Below are positions 26,772 through 36,251 of a DNA stretch of 64,000 nucleotides, in pieces. The DNA lies in assembly GCF_020216065.1 (NCBI RefSeq), contig NZ_JAIWNA010000001.1:1-64000 (forward strand), read 5' to 3'. Under the pieces are notes generated by a model. That model saw only the letters and a list, made by a program, of their open reading frames with translations. It was not told where the DNA came from and ran no database searches. The position numbers and the translations under genes were made by a program. This stretch comes from Nocardia rosealba. Its GTDB lineage: Bacteria; Actinomycetota; Actinomycetes; Mycobacteriales; Mycobacteriaceae. Position 1 is the stretch's first letter; the number at the start of each line of letters is the position of its first letter.

Positions 26772-27158
26772 TGTCTCCCAATTATTTCGCCGATCGATTG
26801 GGCTTGTCGCTGCTCGATACGGCATGATTCCGCCGTGACCACGACGATCGGCGACCCCGTCCGGGTATTGACGGACGCGCAATGGGCGCTGCTCGAAATG
26901 CTGCTGCCTACCTCGGCGGGCCGTGCCGGCCGTGACTTCGCCAACAACCGTCTCGTGATCGAGGGGATGCTGTTCTGGCTGCGTAGCGGGATCGTGTGGC
27001 GTGAGCTGCCCGCCGAATTCGGTCCGTGGCAGACGGTCTGGAAACGTCAGCGCCGCTACCAGGCCGACGGCACATGGGACCGTCTGCTCACCGCCTTGGC
27101 CGCCATGGCCGACGACGCGGGCAACCTCGCCTGGATGCGGCGAGATATTTAGGAGACA
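26772..27158 (+). mobile_element. Internally deleted IS5-type insertion sequence (MITE-like)
   Basis: Imperfect 18-bp terminal inverted repeats, 15 of 18 matching, lie at 26772-26789 and 27141-27158 (left end begins TGTCTCCCAA, right end in reverse begins TGTCTCCTAA). Between them is only the N-terminal half of a transposase. The element is 387 bp, far shorter than a full IS of this family. No clear target duplication is visible. It sits between iniC and the second iniB and brings its right end close to that promoter. Confidence 0.75.
26835..27152 (+). pseudogene. Truncated IS5-family transposase (N-terminal part only)
   Basis: The 105 residues match the start of IS5-type transposases with the DUF4096 segment (LTDAQWALLEMLLP, WLRSGIVWRELP, FGPWQTVWKR). 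The DDE catalytic half is absent. The stop codon TAG lies inside the right terminal inverted repeat, so the reading frame now ends because the body was deleted up to that end. It cannot transpose by itself but could be mobilised if a full copy exists in the genome. Confidence 0.85.
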
Positions 27159-27163
27159 CCGAT

Positions 27164-27179
27164 TTTTCGGCTCCGAAAA
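27164..27179. promoter_or_regulatory. Perfect palindrome upstream of the second iniB
   Basis: TTTTCGG, two bases, CCGAAAA. It lies a few bases after the IS end and about 45 bases before the likely -10 box. It could be an operator for iniB2 or a short terminator isolating the IS transcript. Confidence 0.4.
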
Positions 27180-27197
27180 GGTCACACTCTTCATCGG

Positions 27198-27228
27198 TAA
27201 CGATTTCGTTGCGGAATCGGACTAGCTT
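27198..27228 (+). promoter_or_regulatory. Candidate promoter of the second iniB
   Basis: TAGCTT at 27223-27228 with TAACGA about 19 bases upstream copies the pattern seen before giant iniB (TTACGA, 18 bases, TAGCTT). The leader would be about 85 bases. The shared layout argues that both iniB genes respond to one signal. Confidence 0.4.
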
Positions 27229-27320
27229 TCCGAACACTCGCATGGCCAAGCGTGAAAAGCACCCACCGACAGACGAGTACGGATCGCAGCGCTTGCGCCG
27301 ATCTGGAGGAGCTGACCCGA

Positions 27321-29774
27321 ATGAACCCCACCGCGATCCTCGAGTTCATCCTGAACCTGCTGCGCGATCCCCAAGCCGCAGCAAACTATTGCGCCAACCC
27401 CGTCCACATCCTCTGCGAAGCCGACATCGCCGCCACCCCCGCCGAGATCGCGGCCGCCGCCCCCTCCATCGCCGCCACCCTCTCCACCGACTGCACCACC
27501 ACCCTCACCGCCCTCAACACCGCCGCCGCCTCGGTGACCACCGCCGCCACCACCTCGGTAGCCGCCACCACCGCCGCAGCCGTTACCACGGCCGCCGACA
27601 TCGAGACCGGCCTGGAAACGACCGTCGACCTCGGCGCCACCGTGGGCACCGGCCTGACTGCTGCCGCTGATGTGTCCGCCGGTCTCGGCGCGTCTGTGGG
27701 CGCCGGTCTGGGTGCTGTCGCTGATGTGTCTGCTGGTTTGGGCGCGTCTGTGGGGGCTGGTCTGGGTGCTGTCGCTGATGTGTCCGCCGGTCTCGACGCG
27801 ACTCTGGGCGCCGGCCTGAGTGCCGCCACTGATGCGACCACCGGCCTCGGCGCGACCACGGACATCACCCTCGATGCGGCAACCGACGTAGCTGCAGGCC
27901 TCACAACGGGTCTGGACGCCACGGTGAACTCCGGCCTGACAGCCGCCACCGACATCGCCGCCGGTCTCGATTCCGCCCTCGAGTCGGTGGCCACCGTCGG
28001 TGCCGACCTTTCCGCAACGGCGGGAACCGCCGTCGATCTTGGAATCGGTGCCGCTGTGACAAGTGCACTCGGTGCCACCACGGGCGTGGCCGCCGGCCTC
28101 GGCACCACCGTGAGCGGCCTCACGTCAGCGACAACCGAGGCCGACCTCGCCGTCTCCGCGGCACTCGGCGCCACCAACTCCGCCGCCGTCCAGGCCGCAA
28201 TGTCCGGCAGCGCAGCTGCGACTACCGGCCTCGAAACCGGCCTCACAACCGCAGGCTCCGTCGGCACGAGCGCCGCCGCCGACCTCGCCGCGAATGCCGC
28301 TGCGGGCTTGGAAGCCGCTGTGGGCGCGACTTCTGGTCTTTCCGCCGTCAGTGTGCTCGGCGCGGAAGCCACGGCCGACCTCGCCGCGAACGCCGCTGCC
28401 GACGTGGAATCCGCTGTGGGCTTCGGCGCGACTTCGAGTCTCGCCGCCGGGGGTGCGCTGGATACTGTCGCCGATCTGGCCGCCGACTCCACGGCGGGTC
28501 TGAACGCCGCCGCCCTGTCCGGTGTGGGTTTGTTGGGTTCGGGTTTCGATGCCACTGCTTCCGGTTTGACCGAAGGTGTTGTGGGGGTGGGCACTTCCGT
28601 CGGTGGTGCGTTCGAGACGGGTCTCGAAACAGGGCTTTCGGGGACGGGTGGGGTCGGGATGCAGGTCGGTGCGGCCGCGAATGCCGGTGCTGCTGCGGCG
28701 ACTTCGCTGACCGGTGCGGTCGCCTCGACCACGCAGATCGGCCTCACCGGTGCGGGCGCCGATCTCTCCGCCGGTCTCACGGGCGCTGCGGCGACAGCGG
28801 ACCTCGGCACGCAAATCGCGGCAGGCCTGTCCACCGGGGCAGCAGCAACTCTCGGTGCCCCCTTCACCGCCGCCCCGGCCACCGGCCTCGAAACCGCGCT
28901 CAGCACAGCCTTCAACACCGACCTTTCCGTAGCCTCGACCGTCGACACCGCGGCCGAACTCGTGTCCACCTCGGCCTTCGATACCGCCCTGGTCGGCGCT
29001 GCGAACACCACCACCGCACTCCAGTCGACTCTCACCGGCGCAGTAGCGAACTCGACCGGCATCGTCACCGGCCTCGGCGGCATTGCCACCGCCGGAGCCC
29101 ACGCTTCCGCAGACGCCGCCGCCAACGCAGCCGCGTCTGCCGAGGCCGCAGCCGGCGCTACCGCGAACGCCGCAGGCGGTTTCTCTACGAATGCCGCAGC
29201 CGACGTCGGCGCGAACCTCACAGCCGGCATTGCCGCGAACGCAGCGGAAGGCGCAGCCGGTCTGATCGGCACCGCCGACGCCGCACTGGGCGCGGCAGCC
29301 ACCGGTGCCGGAGCCACGGTCGCAGGCGCGGTCGACACCACCGCCGACGTAACAACTTCCACCACAACAGGTCTCGAACTCGGCCTCGGCACAACCCCCG
29401 ACTGGTCAACCGAAACCGGCGTAGCCGCAGGCCTCGGCTCGACCATCCAGTCCGAGCCGCAACTCGATTCCACCTCCACCACAGCCACCGGCTCGGAATC
29501 CACCATCGGGGCGACCACCGGCTTCGAAACCGTGGCATCAACCGGCGTGGACACCGCCTTCACCTCGGAGACCTCCATGAATCTCACCGGCGAAGCCGCC
29601 GAACCCACCTCGACCATCGATTTCACCTCGGCCGCCGACACCTGGTCGACGGTCGACGTGGACAGCGCCTTCGGCCCGGCCCTCGACGATTCCCCGCTCT
29701 CCGGCGGAACGGGCCTGCTCGACAGCTCGTTCACCGCCCCGGAGACCCCGTTCGACGCCCCTGAAGCCCTGTAG
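27321..29774 (+). CDS. Second IniB-like protein, Ala/Thr/Gly-rich
   Basis: The 817-residue protein begins with the same IniB N-terminal domain as the giant protein (AILEFILNLLRDPQAA, then AANYCANP). The middle is a different, Ala-rich low-complexity repeat (GLGASVGAGLGAVADVSA, TGLETGL, AADLAANAA). The end keeps the tail motif VDVDSAFGP.LDDSPLSGGTGLLDS, matching the giant protein's last residues. There is no signal peptide or membrane segment. ATG 27321 was chosen over 27252 because GGAGGAGCTGA, identical to the leader of giant iniB, lies just before it. The gene ends nine bases before an iniA paralogue, so iniB-iniA is a conserved pair here. Its composition is closer to mycobacterial IniB than the giant copy. 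Function unknown. Confidence 0.85.
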   Translation: MNPTAILEFILNLLRDPQAAANYCANPVHILCEADIAATPAEIAAAAPSIAATLSTDCTTTLTALNTAAASVTTAATTSVAATTAAAVTTAADIETGLETTVDLGATVGTGLTAAADVSAGLGASVGAGLGAVADVSAGLGASVGAGLGAVADVSAGLDATLGAGLSAATDATTGLGATTDITLDAATDVAAGLTTGLDATVNSGLTAATDIAAGLDSALESVATVGADLSATAGTAVDLGIGAAVTSALGATTGVAAGLGTTVSGLTSATTEADLAVSAALGATNSAAVQAAMSGSAAATTGLETGLTTAGSVGTSAAADLAANAAAGLEAAVGATSGLSAVSVLGAEATADLAANAAADVESAVGFGATSSLAAGGALDTVADLAADSTAGLNAAALSGVGLLGSGFDATASGLTEGVVGVGTSVGGAFETGLETGLSGTGGVGMQVGAAANAGAAAATSLTGAVASTTQIGLTGAGADLSAGLTGAAATADLGTQIAAGLSTGAAATLGAPFTAAPATGLETALSTAFNTDLSVASTVDTAAELVSTSAFDTALVGAANTTTALQSTLTGAVANSTGIVTGLGGIATAGAHASADAAANAAASAEAAAGATANAAGGFSTNAAADVGANLTAGIAANAAEGAAGLIGTADAALGAAATGAGATVAGAVDTTADVTTSTTTGLELGLGTTPDWSTETGVAAGLGSTIQSEPQLDSTSTTATGSESTIGATTGFETVASTGVDTAFTSETSMNLTGEAAEPTSTIDFTSAADTWSTVDVDSAFGPALDDSPLSGGTGLLDSSFTAPETPFDAPEAL

Positions 29775-29783
29775 TTCAGGCCG

Positions 29784-31562
29784 ATGGATTCGTTGCTGTC
29801 GGTTCTCGACAACACCGTCGCGGCGGCTCGTGCCGCGGGTCGCGACGACCTGGTCGCCCGCCTGGAAACGGCGGCGGTCCGGGTGCGCGACCCGCGGCGG
29901 CGGATCGTCGTCGCGGGCCAGCTGGATCAGGGCAAGAGCCGTTTCATCAACGCGCTGCTCAATGTCGAGATCTGTCCCGTGGGCGACGACGTCACCACCC
30001 GTTTCCCGATGCAGATCGCCTACGCACCGCAGCCGCGCGCTGAATTGGTGCTGGCTGCAGCATCTTCCGAGGAGGAGCGCGTCGAGTTCCCGATCGCCGA
30101 TCTGCCCTCGATCGACCACCGATCCGCGGCGGGCAAACAGATCCTTCGCATCGAGGTCCACCTCCCCGCCGACCTGCTCGCCGACGGCATCGTCCTCATC
30201 GACACCCCCGGCATCGGCGCCCGAACCACGGCCGGCACCCTCGGTGTCCTGGAAATGCTCCCCGCGGCCGACGCCGTCTTGGTGATTTCCGACGCCTCGA
30301 CCGAACTCACCTCCCCGGAGCTCACCTTCCTGCGGCAAGCATCCGAACTATGCCCGGCCACAGCGGTTCTGATGTCGAAAACCGACCTCTACCCGCACTG
30401 GCGCCAGGTCTTCGAAGCCGACCGGGAGCACCTGCGCAAGGCGAACCTCGACCTCCCCCTGCTCCCGATCTCGGCCCTGCTCCGCTCCCACGCCCTGCGC
30501 CTGCAAGACGCCCAGCTGGGCGCCGAGTCCGGCTACGGGCAGCTCTATCAATTCCTGCGTGAGCAGGTGGTCGCTCGCGACGAAGCCGCGACCCGCGCCG
30601 CCATCGCTCGCGAGATGTCCTCGGCGGCCGAGCATCTGGCACTGGCTCTCGGCAGCGAGCTCGTCGCCCTGCGCGATCCGCGACAAGCCGCAGCTGCCGT
30701 CGGTGAGCTGCAGTCAGCCAAAGCCCGCGCACAGCAACTGCATCGCCGCACTGCCGCCTGGCAGCAAACCCTCGCCGACGGCATCACCGACCTGGCCGGT
30801 GACGTCGACCACGACCTGCGCGAACGTCTCCGCGAGATCGCCCGCACCGGCGAGGAGTGGATCGACGACCACGACCCCGGGCGCCACTGGGGTGCCATCA
30901 CCGAATGGATCACGGGCACAGTCGATTCAGCCCTGGGCGACAACCTGCTCTGGGCGCACACGAGAGCGGAAACCTTGGCCGACAAGGTGGCCGAACACTT
31001 CCTCGAGCTGGGCGCCGTGGACCTCCCCGCCGCCTTGGACCCCTCCGGCTCCACTCACCGCACCGGCACCCTGGGCGACCTCGAACCCGATATCGGCGTC
31101 CTGTCGAAGGTCCTGGTCGGCATGCGCGGTTCCTACGGCGGTGTCCTGATGGTCGGTCTCGCAACGACTTTCGCGGGCCTGGCCCTGCTGAACCCCATCT
31201 CCCTCGGCGCAGGCGTGCTCGTTGGCGGCAAGGCGTACCGTGACGATAAGCAGGCCCGCCTCACCCGCCGCCGCACCGAGGCCAAGAATGCCGTCCGCCG
31301 CTTCCTCGACGACGTGGCCTTCCAAGCGGGCAAGGACTCCCGAGACCGCATCCACCGCATCCACCGCGCCCTGCGCGACCACTACGCGGGCATCGCCGAA
31401 CGCAGCCTCCGCTCCATCGACGAGTCCCTCACCGCAGCCCAGGAAGCAGCCTCCGCCGAGGCCACCCACCGCACCCAGCGCACGGCAACCCTCCAACAAC
31501 AACTCACCGCCGTAGCCGCCCTCCGCAACCACGCCACCGCCCTCGCGGCCCTCCCGAGGTAG
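29784..31562 (+). CDS. IniA-like dynamin-family GTPase (copy 2)
   Basis: This is a 592-residue paralogue of the IniA at 23230. The GTPase motifs are G1 GQLDQGKS (about 50-57), G3 DTPGIGA and G4 SKTDLYPHW. The hydrophobic paddle (VLMVGLATTFAGLALLNPIS to VGG) is nearly the same as in copy 1. Differences are a shorter N-terminus and loss of the basic C-terminal tail. ATG 29784 starts nine bases after iniB2, so coupling is likely. Together they form a second iniBA module without its own iniC. It should remodel or fuse membranes under envelope stress (family knowledge). The dnaK promoter region begins after its stop. Confidence 0.9.
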   Translation: MDSLLSVLDNTVAAARAAGRDDLVARLETAAVRVRDPRRRIVVAGQLDQGKSRFINALLNVEICPVGDDVTTRFPMQIAYAPQPRAELVLAAASSEEERVEFPIADLPSIDHRSAAGKQILRIEVHLPADLLADGIVLIDTPGIGARTTAGTLGVLEMLPAADAVLVISDASTELTSPELTFLRQASELCPATAVLMSKTDLYPHWRQVFEADREHLRKANLDLPLLPISALLRSHALRLQDAQLGAESGYGQLYQFLREQVVARDEAATRAAIAREMSSAAEHLALALGSELVALRDPRQAAAAVGELQSAKARAQQLHRRTAAWQQTLADGITDLAGDVDHDLRERLREIARTGEEWIDDHDPGRHWGAITEWITGTVDSALGDNLLWAHTRAETLADKVAEHFLELGAVDLPAALDPSGSTHRTGTLGDLEPDIGVLSKVLVGMRGSYGGVLMVGLATTFAGLALLNPISLGAGVLVGGKAYRDDKQARLTRRRTEAKNAVRRFLDDVAFQAGKDSRDRIHRIHRALRDHYAGIAERSLRSIDESLTAAQEAASAEATHRTQRTATLQQQLTAVAALRNHATALAALPR

Positions 31563-31721
31563 CTGCCCGCGCCCGCGTGAGTCCGCTCTCTTCCCTGGCA
31601 CGATCCAGCATCACCCGTCGCACCTGAGCCTCCTCCTAGCAAGAATGGCCGACGGGTGGGGAAGAATTTTTCGGGTGGCGGGAATGAATCGCCGCAGCTG
31701 CTGGTTGTGCAGATCAACGAT

Positions 31722-31742
31722 GTTGAGCGTATGTCACTCAAG
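31722..31742. promoter_or_regulatory. HAIR element 1 (HspR operator) upstream of dnaK
   Basis: GTTGAGC, seven bases, ACTCAAG. This fits the HspR consensus CTTGAGT-N7-ACTCAAG in spacing and nearly in sequence. HspR is encoded in the same operon, so autoregulation is expected. A possible -35 (TTGACG, 31749-31754) overlaps the region just downstream. Confidence 0.85.
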
Positions 31743-31776
31743 TTCGGGTTGACGCCCGGCGGAGCCGACAGGCAGG

Positions 31777-31797
31777 ATTGAGCGCATCACGCTCAGC
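31777..31797. promoter_or_regulatory. HAIR-like element 2 upstream of dnaK
   Basis: ATTGAGC, seven bases, GCTCAGC. It is a degenerate copy of the HspR site, 55 bases after the first. Multiple HAIR sites are usual at actinobacterial dnaK promoters. Confidence 0.55.
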
Positions 31798-31837
31798 GTT
31801 GCTGGGAGTTGTCGTCAATTATCAGGAGGAACCCACT

Positions 31838-33685
31838 ATGGCTCGTGCGGTCGGAATCGACCTCGGGACCACGAACTCTGTCGTCTCCGTGCTGGAAGGC
31901 GGCGAGCCGGTCGTCGTCGCGAACTCGGAAGGCTCGCGCACCACTCCGTCGATCGTCGCGTTCGCGAAGAACGGTGAGGTTCTCGTCGGTCAGCCTGCCA
32001 AGAACCAGGCCGTCACCAACGTCGACCGCACCATCCGCTCGGTCAAGCGCCACATCGGCACCGACTGGACCGTGGAGATCGACGGCAAGAAGTACACCCC
32101 GCAGGAAATCTCCGCGCGCACGCTGATGAAGCTGAAGCGCGACGCCGAGGCCTACCTCGGTGAGGAGATCACCGACGCGGTCATCACCGTCCCGGCCTAC
32201 TTCGAGGACGCCCAGCGTCAGGCCACCAAGGAAGCCGGCCAGATCGCCGGTCTGAACGTGCTGCGCATCGTCAACGAGCCCACCGCGGCCGCGCTGGCGT
32301 ACGGCCTGGACAAGGGCGACAAAGAGCAGACCATCCTGGTCTTCGACCTCGGTGGTGGCACCTTCGACGTCTCGCTGCTGGAAATCGGCGAGGGCGTCGT
32401 CGAGGTCCGCGCCACCTCCGGTGACAACCACCTCGGTGGTGACGACTGGGACGAGCGCATCGTCAACTGGCTCGTCGACAAGTTCAAGGCCAGCTCGGGC
32501 ATCGACCTGACCAAGGACAAGATGGCCATGCAGCGTCTGCGCGAGGCTGCCGAGAAGGCGAAGATCGAGCTGTCCTCCAGCCAGAGCACCTCGATCAACC
32601 TGCCCTACATCACCGTCGACGCGGACAAGAACCCGCTGTTCCTCGACGAGCAGCTCACCCGCGCCGAGTTCCAGAAGATCACCTCCGATCTGCTGGACCG
32701 CACCCGCGCGCCGTTCCAGTCCGTCATCAAGGACGCCGGCATCAACGTGGCCGACATCGACCACGTCGTGCTCGTCGGTGGCTCCACCCGTATGCCCGCC
32801 GTCTCCGACCTGGTCAAGGAACTGACCGGTGGCCGTGAGCCGAACAAGGGCGTGAACCCGGACGAGGTCGTCGCCGTGGGCGCCGCCCTGCAGGCCGGTG
32901 TGCTCAAGGGTGAGGTCAAGGACGTCCTGCTGCTCGATGTCACCCCGCTGTCGCTGGGTATCGAGACCAAGGGTGGCGTGATGACCAAGCTCATCGAGCG
33001 CAACACCACCATCCCGACCAAGCGCTCGGAGACCTTCACCACGGCCGACGACAACCAGCCGTCGGTGCAGATCCAGGTGTTCCAGGGTGAGCGCGAGATC
33101 GCCTCGCACAACAAGCTGCTCGGCTCCTTCGAGCTGACCGGCCTGCCCCCGGCCCCGCGCGGCGTGCCGCAGATCGAGGTCACCTTCGACATCGACGCGA
33201 ACGGCATCGTCCACGTCACCGCGAAGGACAAGGGCACCGGCAAGGAGAACAAGATCAAGATCCAGGACGGCTCCGGCCTGTCCAAGGAAGAGATCGACCG
33301 GATGGTCAAGGACGCCGAGGCGCACGCCGCCGAGGACAAGGCCCGCCGTGAGGAGGCCGAGACCCGCAACCAGGCCGAGTCGCTGGTGCACCAGACCGAG
33401 AAGTTCATCTCCGACAACGAGGACAAGGTCCCGGCCGACACCAAGTCGAAGGTCGAAGAGGCCATCGCCGAGGCCAAGAAGGCGCTCGAGGGCACCGATA
33501 TCGCCGCCGTGAAGTCGGCGGTGGAGAAGCTGGCCACCGAGTCGCAGGCCCTGGGCCAGGCGCTCTACGAAGCCAGTGCGGCCGAAGGCCAGTCCACCGA
33601 TGGCGCGGGCCCGAACACCGCGGCCGACGATCAGGTCGTCGACGCCGAGGTTGTCGACGAGCCGGTTGATACGGAGAAGAAGTGA
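31838..33685 (+). CDS. dnaK: Chaperone DnaK (Hsp70)
   Basis: The ATP-dependent Hsp70 chaperone, 615 residues, cytosolic, working with DnaJ and GrpE encoded next. It starts [13 protein letters not shown] (first phosphate loop), has the second loop [11 protein letters not shown], the adenosine motif GGSTRMP, and a full substrate-binding domain and lid. The C-terminus is acidic (VVDAEVVDE). The ATG at 31838 has AGGAGGA seven bases upstream; the longer frame from 31778 would run through the promoter and is rejected. The stop overlaps the grpE start (GTGA). Confidence 0.99.
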   Translation: MARAVGIDLGTTNSVVSVLEGGEPVVVANSEGSRTTPSIVAFAKNGEVLVGQPAKNQAVTNVDRTIRSVKRHIGTDWTVEIDGKKYTPQEISARTLMKLKRDAEAYLGEEITDAVITVPAYFEDAQRQATKEAGQIAGLNVLRIVNEPTAAALAYGLDKGDKEQTILVFDLGGGTFDVSLLEIGEGVVEVRATSGDNHLGGDDWDERIVNWLVDKFKASSGIDLTKDKMAMQRLREAAEKAKIELSSSQSTSINLPYITVDADKNPLFLDEQLTRAEFQKITSDLLDRTRAPFQSVIKDAGINVADIDHVVLVGGSTRMPAVSDLVKELTGGREPNKGVNPDEVVAVGAALQAGVLKGEVKDVLLLDVTPLSLGIETKGGVMTKLIERNTTIPTKRSETFTTADDNQPSVQIQVFQGEREIASHNKLLGSFELTGLPPAPRGVPQIEVTFDIDANGIVHVTAKDKGTGKENKIKIQDGSGLSKEEIDRMVKDAEAHAAEDKARREEAETRNQAESLVHQTEKFISDNEDKVPADTKSKVEEAIAEAKKALEGTDIAAVKSAVEKLATESQALGQALYEASAAEGQSTDGAGPNTAADDQVVDAEVVDEPVDTEKK

Positions 33686-34251
33686 CCGAGGCCAACTCCG
33701 AACAGGAATTGATCGAGGACATCGTCGAGGAGCCGGACGCCGCTGAGGAGGCGGCGTCCGACACCGAGACCGAACCCGAGGCCGAGGCAGCCCCGGAGAG
33801 CGACGAGCTCGCCGAGCGCACCGCCGACCTGCAGCGGCTGACCGCGGAGTACGCGAACTACCGCCGCCGGGTCGAGCGCGATCGCCAGGCCAATATCGAC
33901 GCGGCCAAGGCGAGCGTGGTCACCGAATTGCTCGGTGTGCTCGACGATCTGGACCGCGCCAGGGCGCACGGCGACCTGGATTCGGGCCCGTTGAAGTCGG
34001 TGGCCGACAAGCTCGAGACCGCGCTCACCAAGCAGGGCCTGGTCGAATTCGGTGCTGTCGGTGACCCGTTCGACCCGACGCTGCACGAGGCCGTGCAGCA
34101 CGAGGGTTCGGGTTCGGAGCCGGTGATCGGCGTGGTCATGCGCAAGGGCTATCGGTTCGGCGATCGGGTGCTTCGGCACGCGATGGTCGGGGTAACCGAT
34201 CCCGAGACCCCGGGGGCATCGGATTCGGATGCCGACGCCGATAACGAATAG
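33682..34251 (+). CDS. grpE: Nucleotide exchange factor GrpE
   Basis: GrpE releases ADP from DnaK and acts as a thermosensor. The 189-residue protein has an acidic N-terminal tail, a coiled-coil ([21 protein letters not shown]), and the beta domain with the family signature ([13 protein letters not shown] to [26 protein letters not shown]). The GTG start overlaps the dnaK stop by four bases, so translation is coupled. dnaJ follows after 21 bases. Confidence 0.98.
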   Translation: MTEANSEQELIEDIVEEPDAAEEAASDTETEPEAEAAPESDELAERTADLQRLTAEYANYRRRVERDRQANIDAAKASVVTELLGVLDDLDRARAHGDLDSGPLKSVADKLETALTKQGLVEFGAVGDPFDPTLHEAVQHEGSGSEPVIGVVMRKGYRFGDRVLRHAMVGVTDPETPGASDSDADADNE

Positions 34252-34272
34252 CGTGAGAGGAGGAGATGCCCG

Positions 34273-35448
34273 GTGAGTCAACGGGAGTGGATCGAGAAGG
34301 ACTTCTACAAGGAGCTGGGTGTCTCCTCCGGCGCGTCGCAGGACGAGATCAAGAAGGCCTACCGCAAGCTCGCGCGTGACCTGCACCCGGACTCCAACCC
34401 GGGTGACACGAAGGCCGAGGAGCGGTTCAAGGCCGTCAGCGAAGCGAACGCGGTGCTGTCGGATCCGGCCAAGCGCAAGGAGTACGACGAGACGCGGCGC
34501 CTGTTCGCCGGTGGTGGTGGGCGCGGCTACGGCGGCGGCTTCACTCCCGGTGCGGGCGGCGGATTCTCGCAGGACTTCAACCTGGGCGACATCTTCGGCC
34601 AGCCCGGCGCTGCCGGTGCAGGCGACGGTGGCCTCGGCGATCTGCTCGGCGGCCTGTTCAACCGGGGCGGGCGCGCGTCGAGCCGTCCGCGTCGCGGCGC
34701 CGATGTGGAAACCGAGACCACGCTCGGCTTCCGTGAGGCGGCCCAGGGTGTCACCGTTCCGCTGCGGATGACGAGTCCGTCACCGTGCACCACGTGTCAC
34801 GGCAGCGGCGCCAAGCCGGGCACCAGCCCGCGCGTGTGCCCGCATTGCAACGGCGCGGGTGTGGTGAGCCGCAATCAGGGTGCGTTCGGTTTCAGTGAAC
34901 CGTGCGACGACTGCCGCGGCACCGGCTCGATCATCGACGACCCGTGCACCGATTGCGCGGGCACCGGCATCCAGAACCGCACCCGCACCATCACCGTCCG
35001 CATCCCACCGGGTGTCAGCGACGGGCAGAAGATCCGGCTCGCCGGTCAGGGTGAGGCGGGCCTGCGTGGCGCGCCGTCGGGTGATCTGTATGTCACGGTG
35101 CACGTGAGTCAGGACAAGGTCTTCGGCCGTCAGGGCGACGACCTCACCCTTGTACTGCCGGTGAGCTATGCCGAATTGGTGCTCGGGACAACCGTTTCGG
35201 TGCCCACGCTGGACGGCCGGGTCGGTGTGAAGGTGCCCCCGGGTACTGCCGACGGGCGTATCCTGCGGGTACGTGGCCGGGGTGTGCCCAAGCGCGGTCC
35301 GGCCGGTGGTGCAGGTGACCTGCTGGTGACGGTGAAGGTCGCGGTTCCGCAGGCGCTCGATGCCGAGGCGACCGAGGCCCTGAAGCGGTACCAGGAGGCG
35401 GAGAAGGCGAGCGGTTTCGATCCGCGTGCAGGATGGGCAGGTGCTTGA
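34273..35448 (+). CDS. dnaJ: Co-chaperone DnaJ (type I Hsp40)
   Basis: DnaJ delivers substrates to DnaK and stimulates its ATPase. The 391-residue protein has the J domain with HPD at 38-40, a Gly/Phe-rich linker (about 78-130), the zinc-binding domain with four CxxCxGxG motifs ([32 protein letters not shown]), and the C-terminal substrate domains. The start is GTG with GAGGAGGAG upstream; an ATG seven bases earlier is out of frame. The stop overlaps the hspR start (TGATG). Confidence 0.98.
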   Translation: MSQREWIEKDFYKELGVSSGASQDEIKKAYRKLARDLHPDSNPGDTKAEERFKAVSEANAVLSDPAKRKEYDETRRLFAGGGGRGYGGGFTPGAGGGFSQDFNLGDIFGQPGAAGAGDGGLGDLLGGLFNRGGRASSRPRRGADVETETTLGFREAAQGVTVPLRMTSPSPCTTCHGSGAKPGTSPRVCPHCNGAGVVSRNQGAFGFSEPCDDCRGTGSIIDDPCTDCAGTGIQNRTRTITVRIPPGVSDGQKIRLAGQGEAGLRGAPSGDLYVTVHVSQDKVFGRQGDDLTLVLPVSYAELVLGTTVSVPTLDGRVGVKVPPGTADGRILRVRGRGVPKRGPAGGAGDLLVTVKVAVPQALDAEATEALKRYQEAEKASGFDPRAGWAGA

Positions 35449-35843
35449 TGTCCGATGATCCGAAGTCTGTGGGTTCCTCGCGGGCCGAGTTCTTCATGAT
35501 CTCGGTGGCGGCTCAGTTGGCGGGGATGCACGCGCAGACGTTGCGTACCTATGACCGGCTGGGTTTGGTCACCCCGCAACGCACTTCGGGTGGCGGACGC
35601 CGTTACTCGGCTCGCGATGTGGAGTTGTTGCGCGAAGTGCAGCGGCTGTCGCAGGACGAGGGCGTCAACCTGGCGGGCATCAAACGCATCATCGAACTCA
35701 CCAATCAGGTGGAGGCTCTGCAGCAGCGGGTGGATGAGATGAGCGCGGAGCTGGAGCGGTTGCGGGCTGGTTACCGGCCCGATCTGTCTCCGCCGCAACG
35801 CAGTACCGCGCTCGTGGTGTGGCAGCCACGTCATCGCCGCTGA
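35448..35843 (+). CDS. hspR: Heat-shock repressor HspR (MerR family)
   Basis: HspR represses dnaK and clpB by binding HAIR inverted repeats, with DnaK as co-repressor in actinomycetes. The 131-residue protein has a MerR helix-turn-helix (FFMISVAAQLAGMHAQTLRT, then YDRLGLVTPQRT, GGGRRYS) and a dimerising coiled coil (NQVEALQQRVDEMSAELERL). ATG 35448 overlaps the dnaJ stop; an in-frame ATG at 35433 is possible. Matching operators lie at 31722-31742, 31777-31797 and 44979-45003. Confidence 0.96.
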   Translation: MSDDPKSVGSSRAEFFMISVAAQLAGMHAQTLRTYDRLGLVTPQRTSGGGRRYSARDVELLREVQRLSQDEGVNLAGIKRIIELTNQVEALQQRVDEMSAELERLRAGYRPDLSPPQRSTALVVWQPRHRR

Positions 35844-35857
35844 GGCACTCGTTTCAC

Positions 35858-35907
35858 CGAGCCCCCGGTTCGCTTGTCCGCCACGGCGGTCGCGGATCGG
35901 GGGCTCG
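35858..35907 (+). terminator. Candidate terminator of the dnaK operon
   Basis: CGAGCCCCCG (35858-35867) pairs perfectly with CGGGGGCTCG (35898-35907) across a 30-base loop, 15 bases after the hspR stop. It is followed by TTCGTG with only a weak T-run. Confidence 0.5.
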
Positions 35908-36251
35908 TTCGTGTGCTGGTCAACCCCCGGCGATCGGCTGGTGACTATCCAGCAACTCATTTATTTTCGATCTTGCCGTCCGGAAGTAGAAGCGCGCGGC
36001 GAGGACGTCCGAATTCCGGGCCCAATCGGTCACGTCCACGCCTCATTCACGGGCTCTAGGTCTGTTTCTTTGGCGCGCCACTGGGTCTGTATCCAGTTTT
36101 GTCAGAATTACATGCGTGATGTTTAAGAGTACGATTCCTAAGCTGGCAAACCTCGCCTAGACTTCTCGCATCGGCTGCTGACGAGTGTCCTCCCAGCCCG
36201 TCACTCGCCGGCGCGACAAGCGTTCGATGGCGAAACGAGGTTGTGACACAT
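35908..36251. other. Intergenic region upstream of flavohaemoglobin 1
   Basis: This 344-base stretch has no credible gene. It is less GC-rich than its surroundings around 36060-36170. A possible -10 (TAGACT, 36158-36163) precedes the flavohaemoglobin gene, with no good -35. GAGG at 36237-36240 is the likely ribosome binding site. Confidence 0.4.

Noticed and set aside
31778..31837. Upstream extension of dnaK from 31778
   Set aside because: This part overlaps the HspR operator and has no ribosome site; AGGAGGA marks ATG 31838, where the Hsp70 sequence begins.
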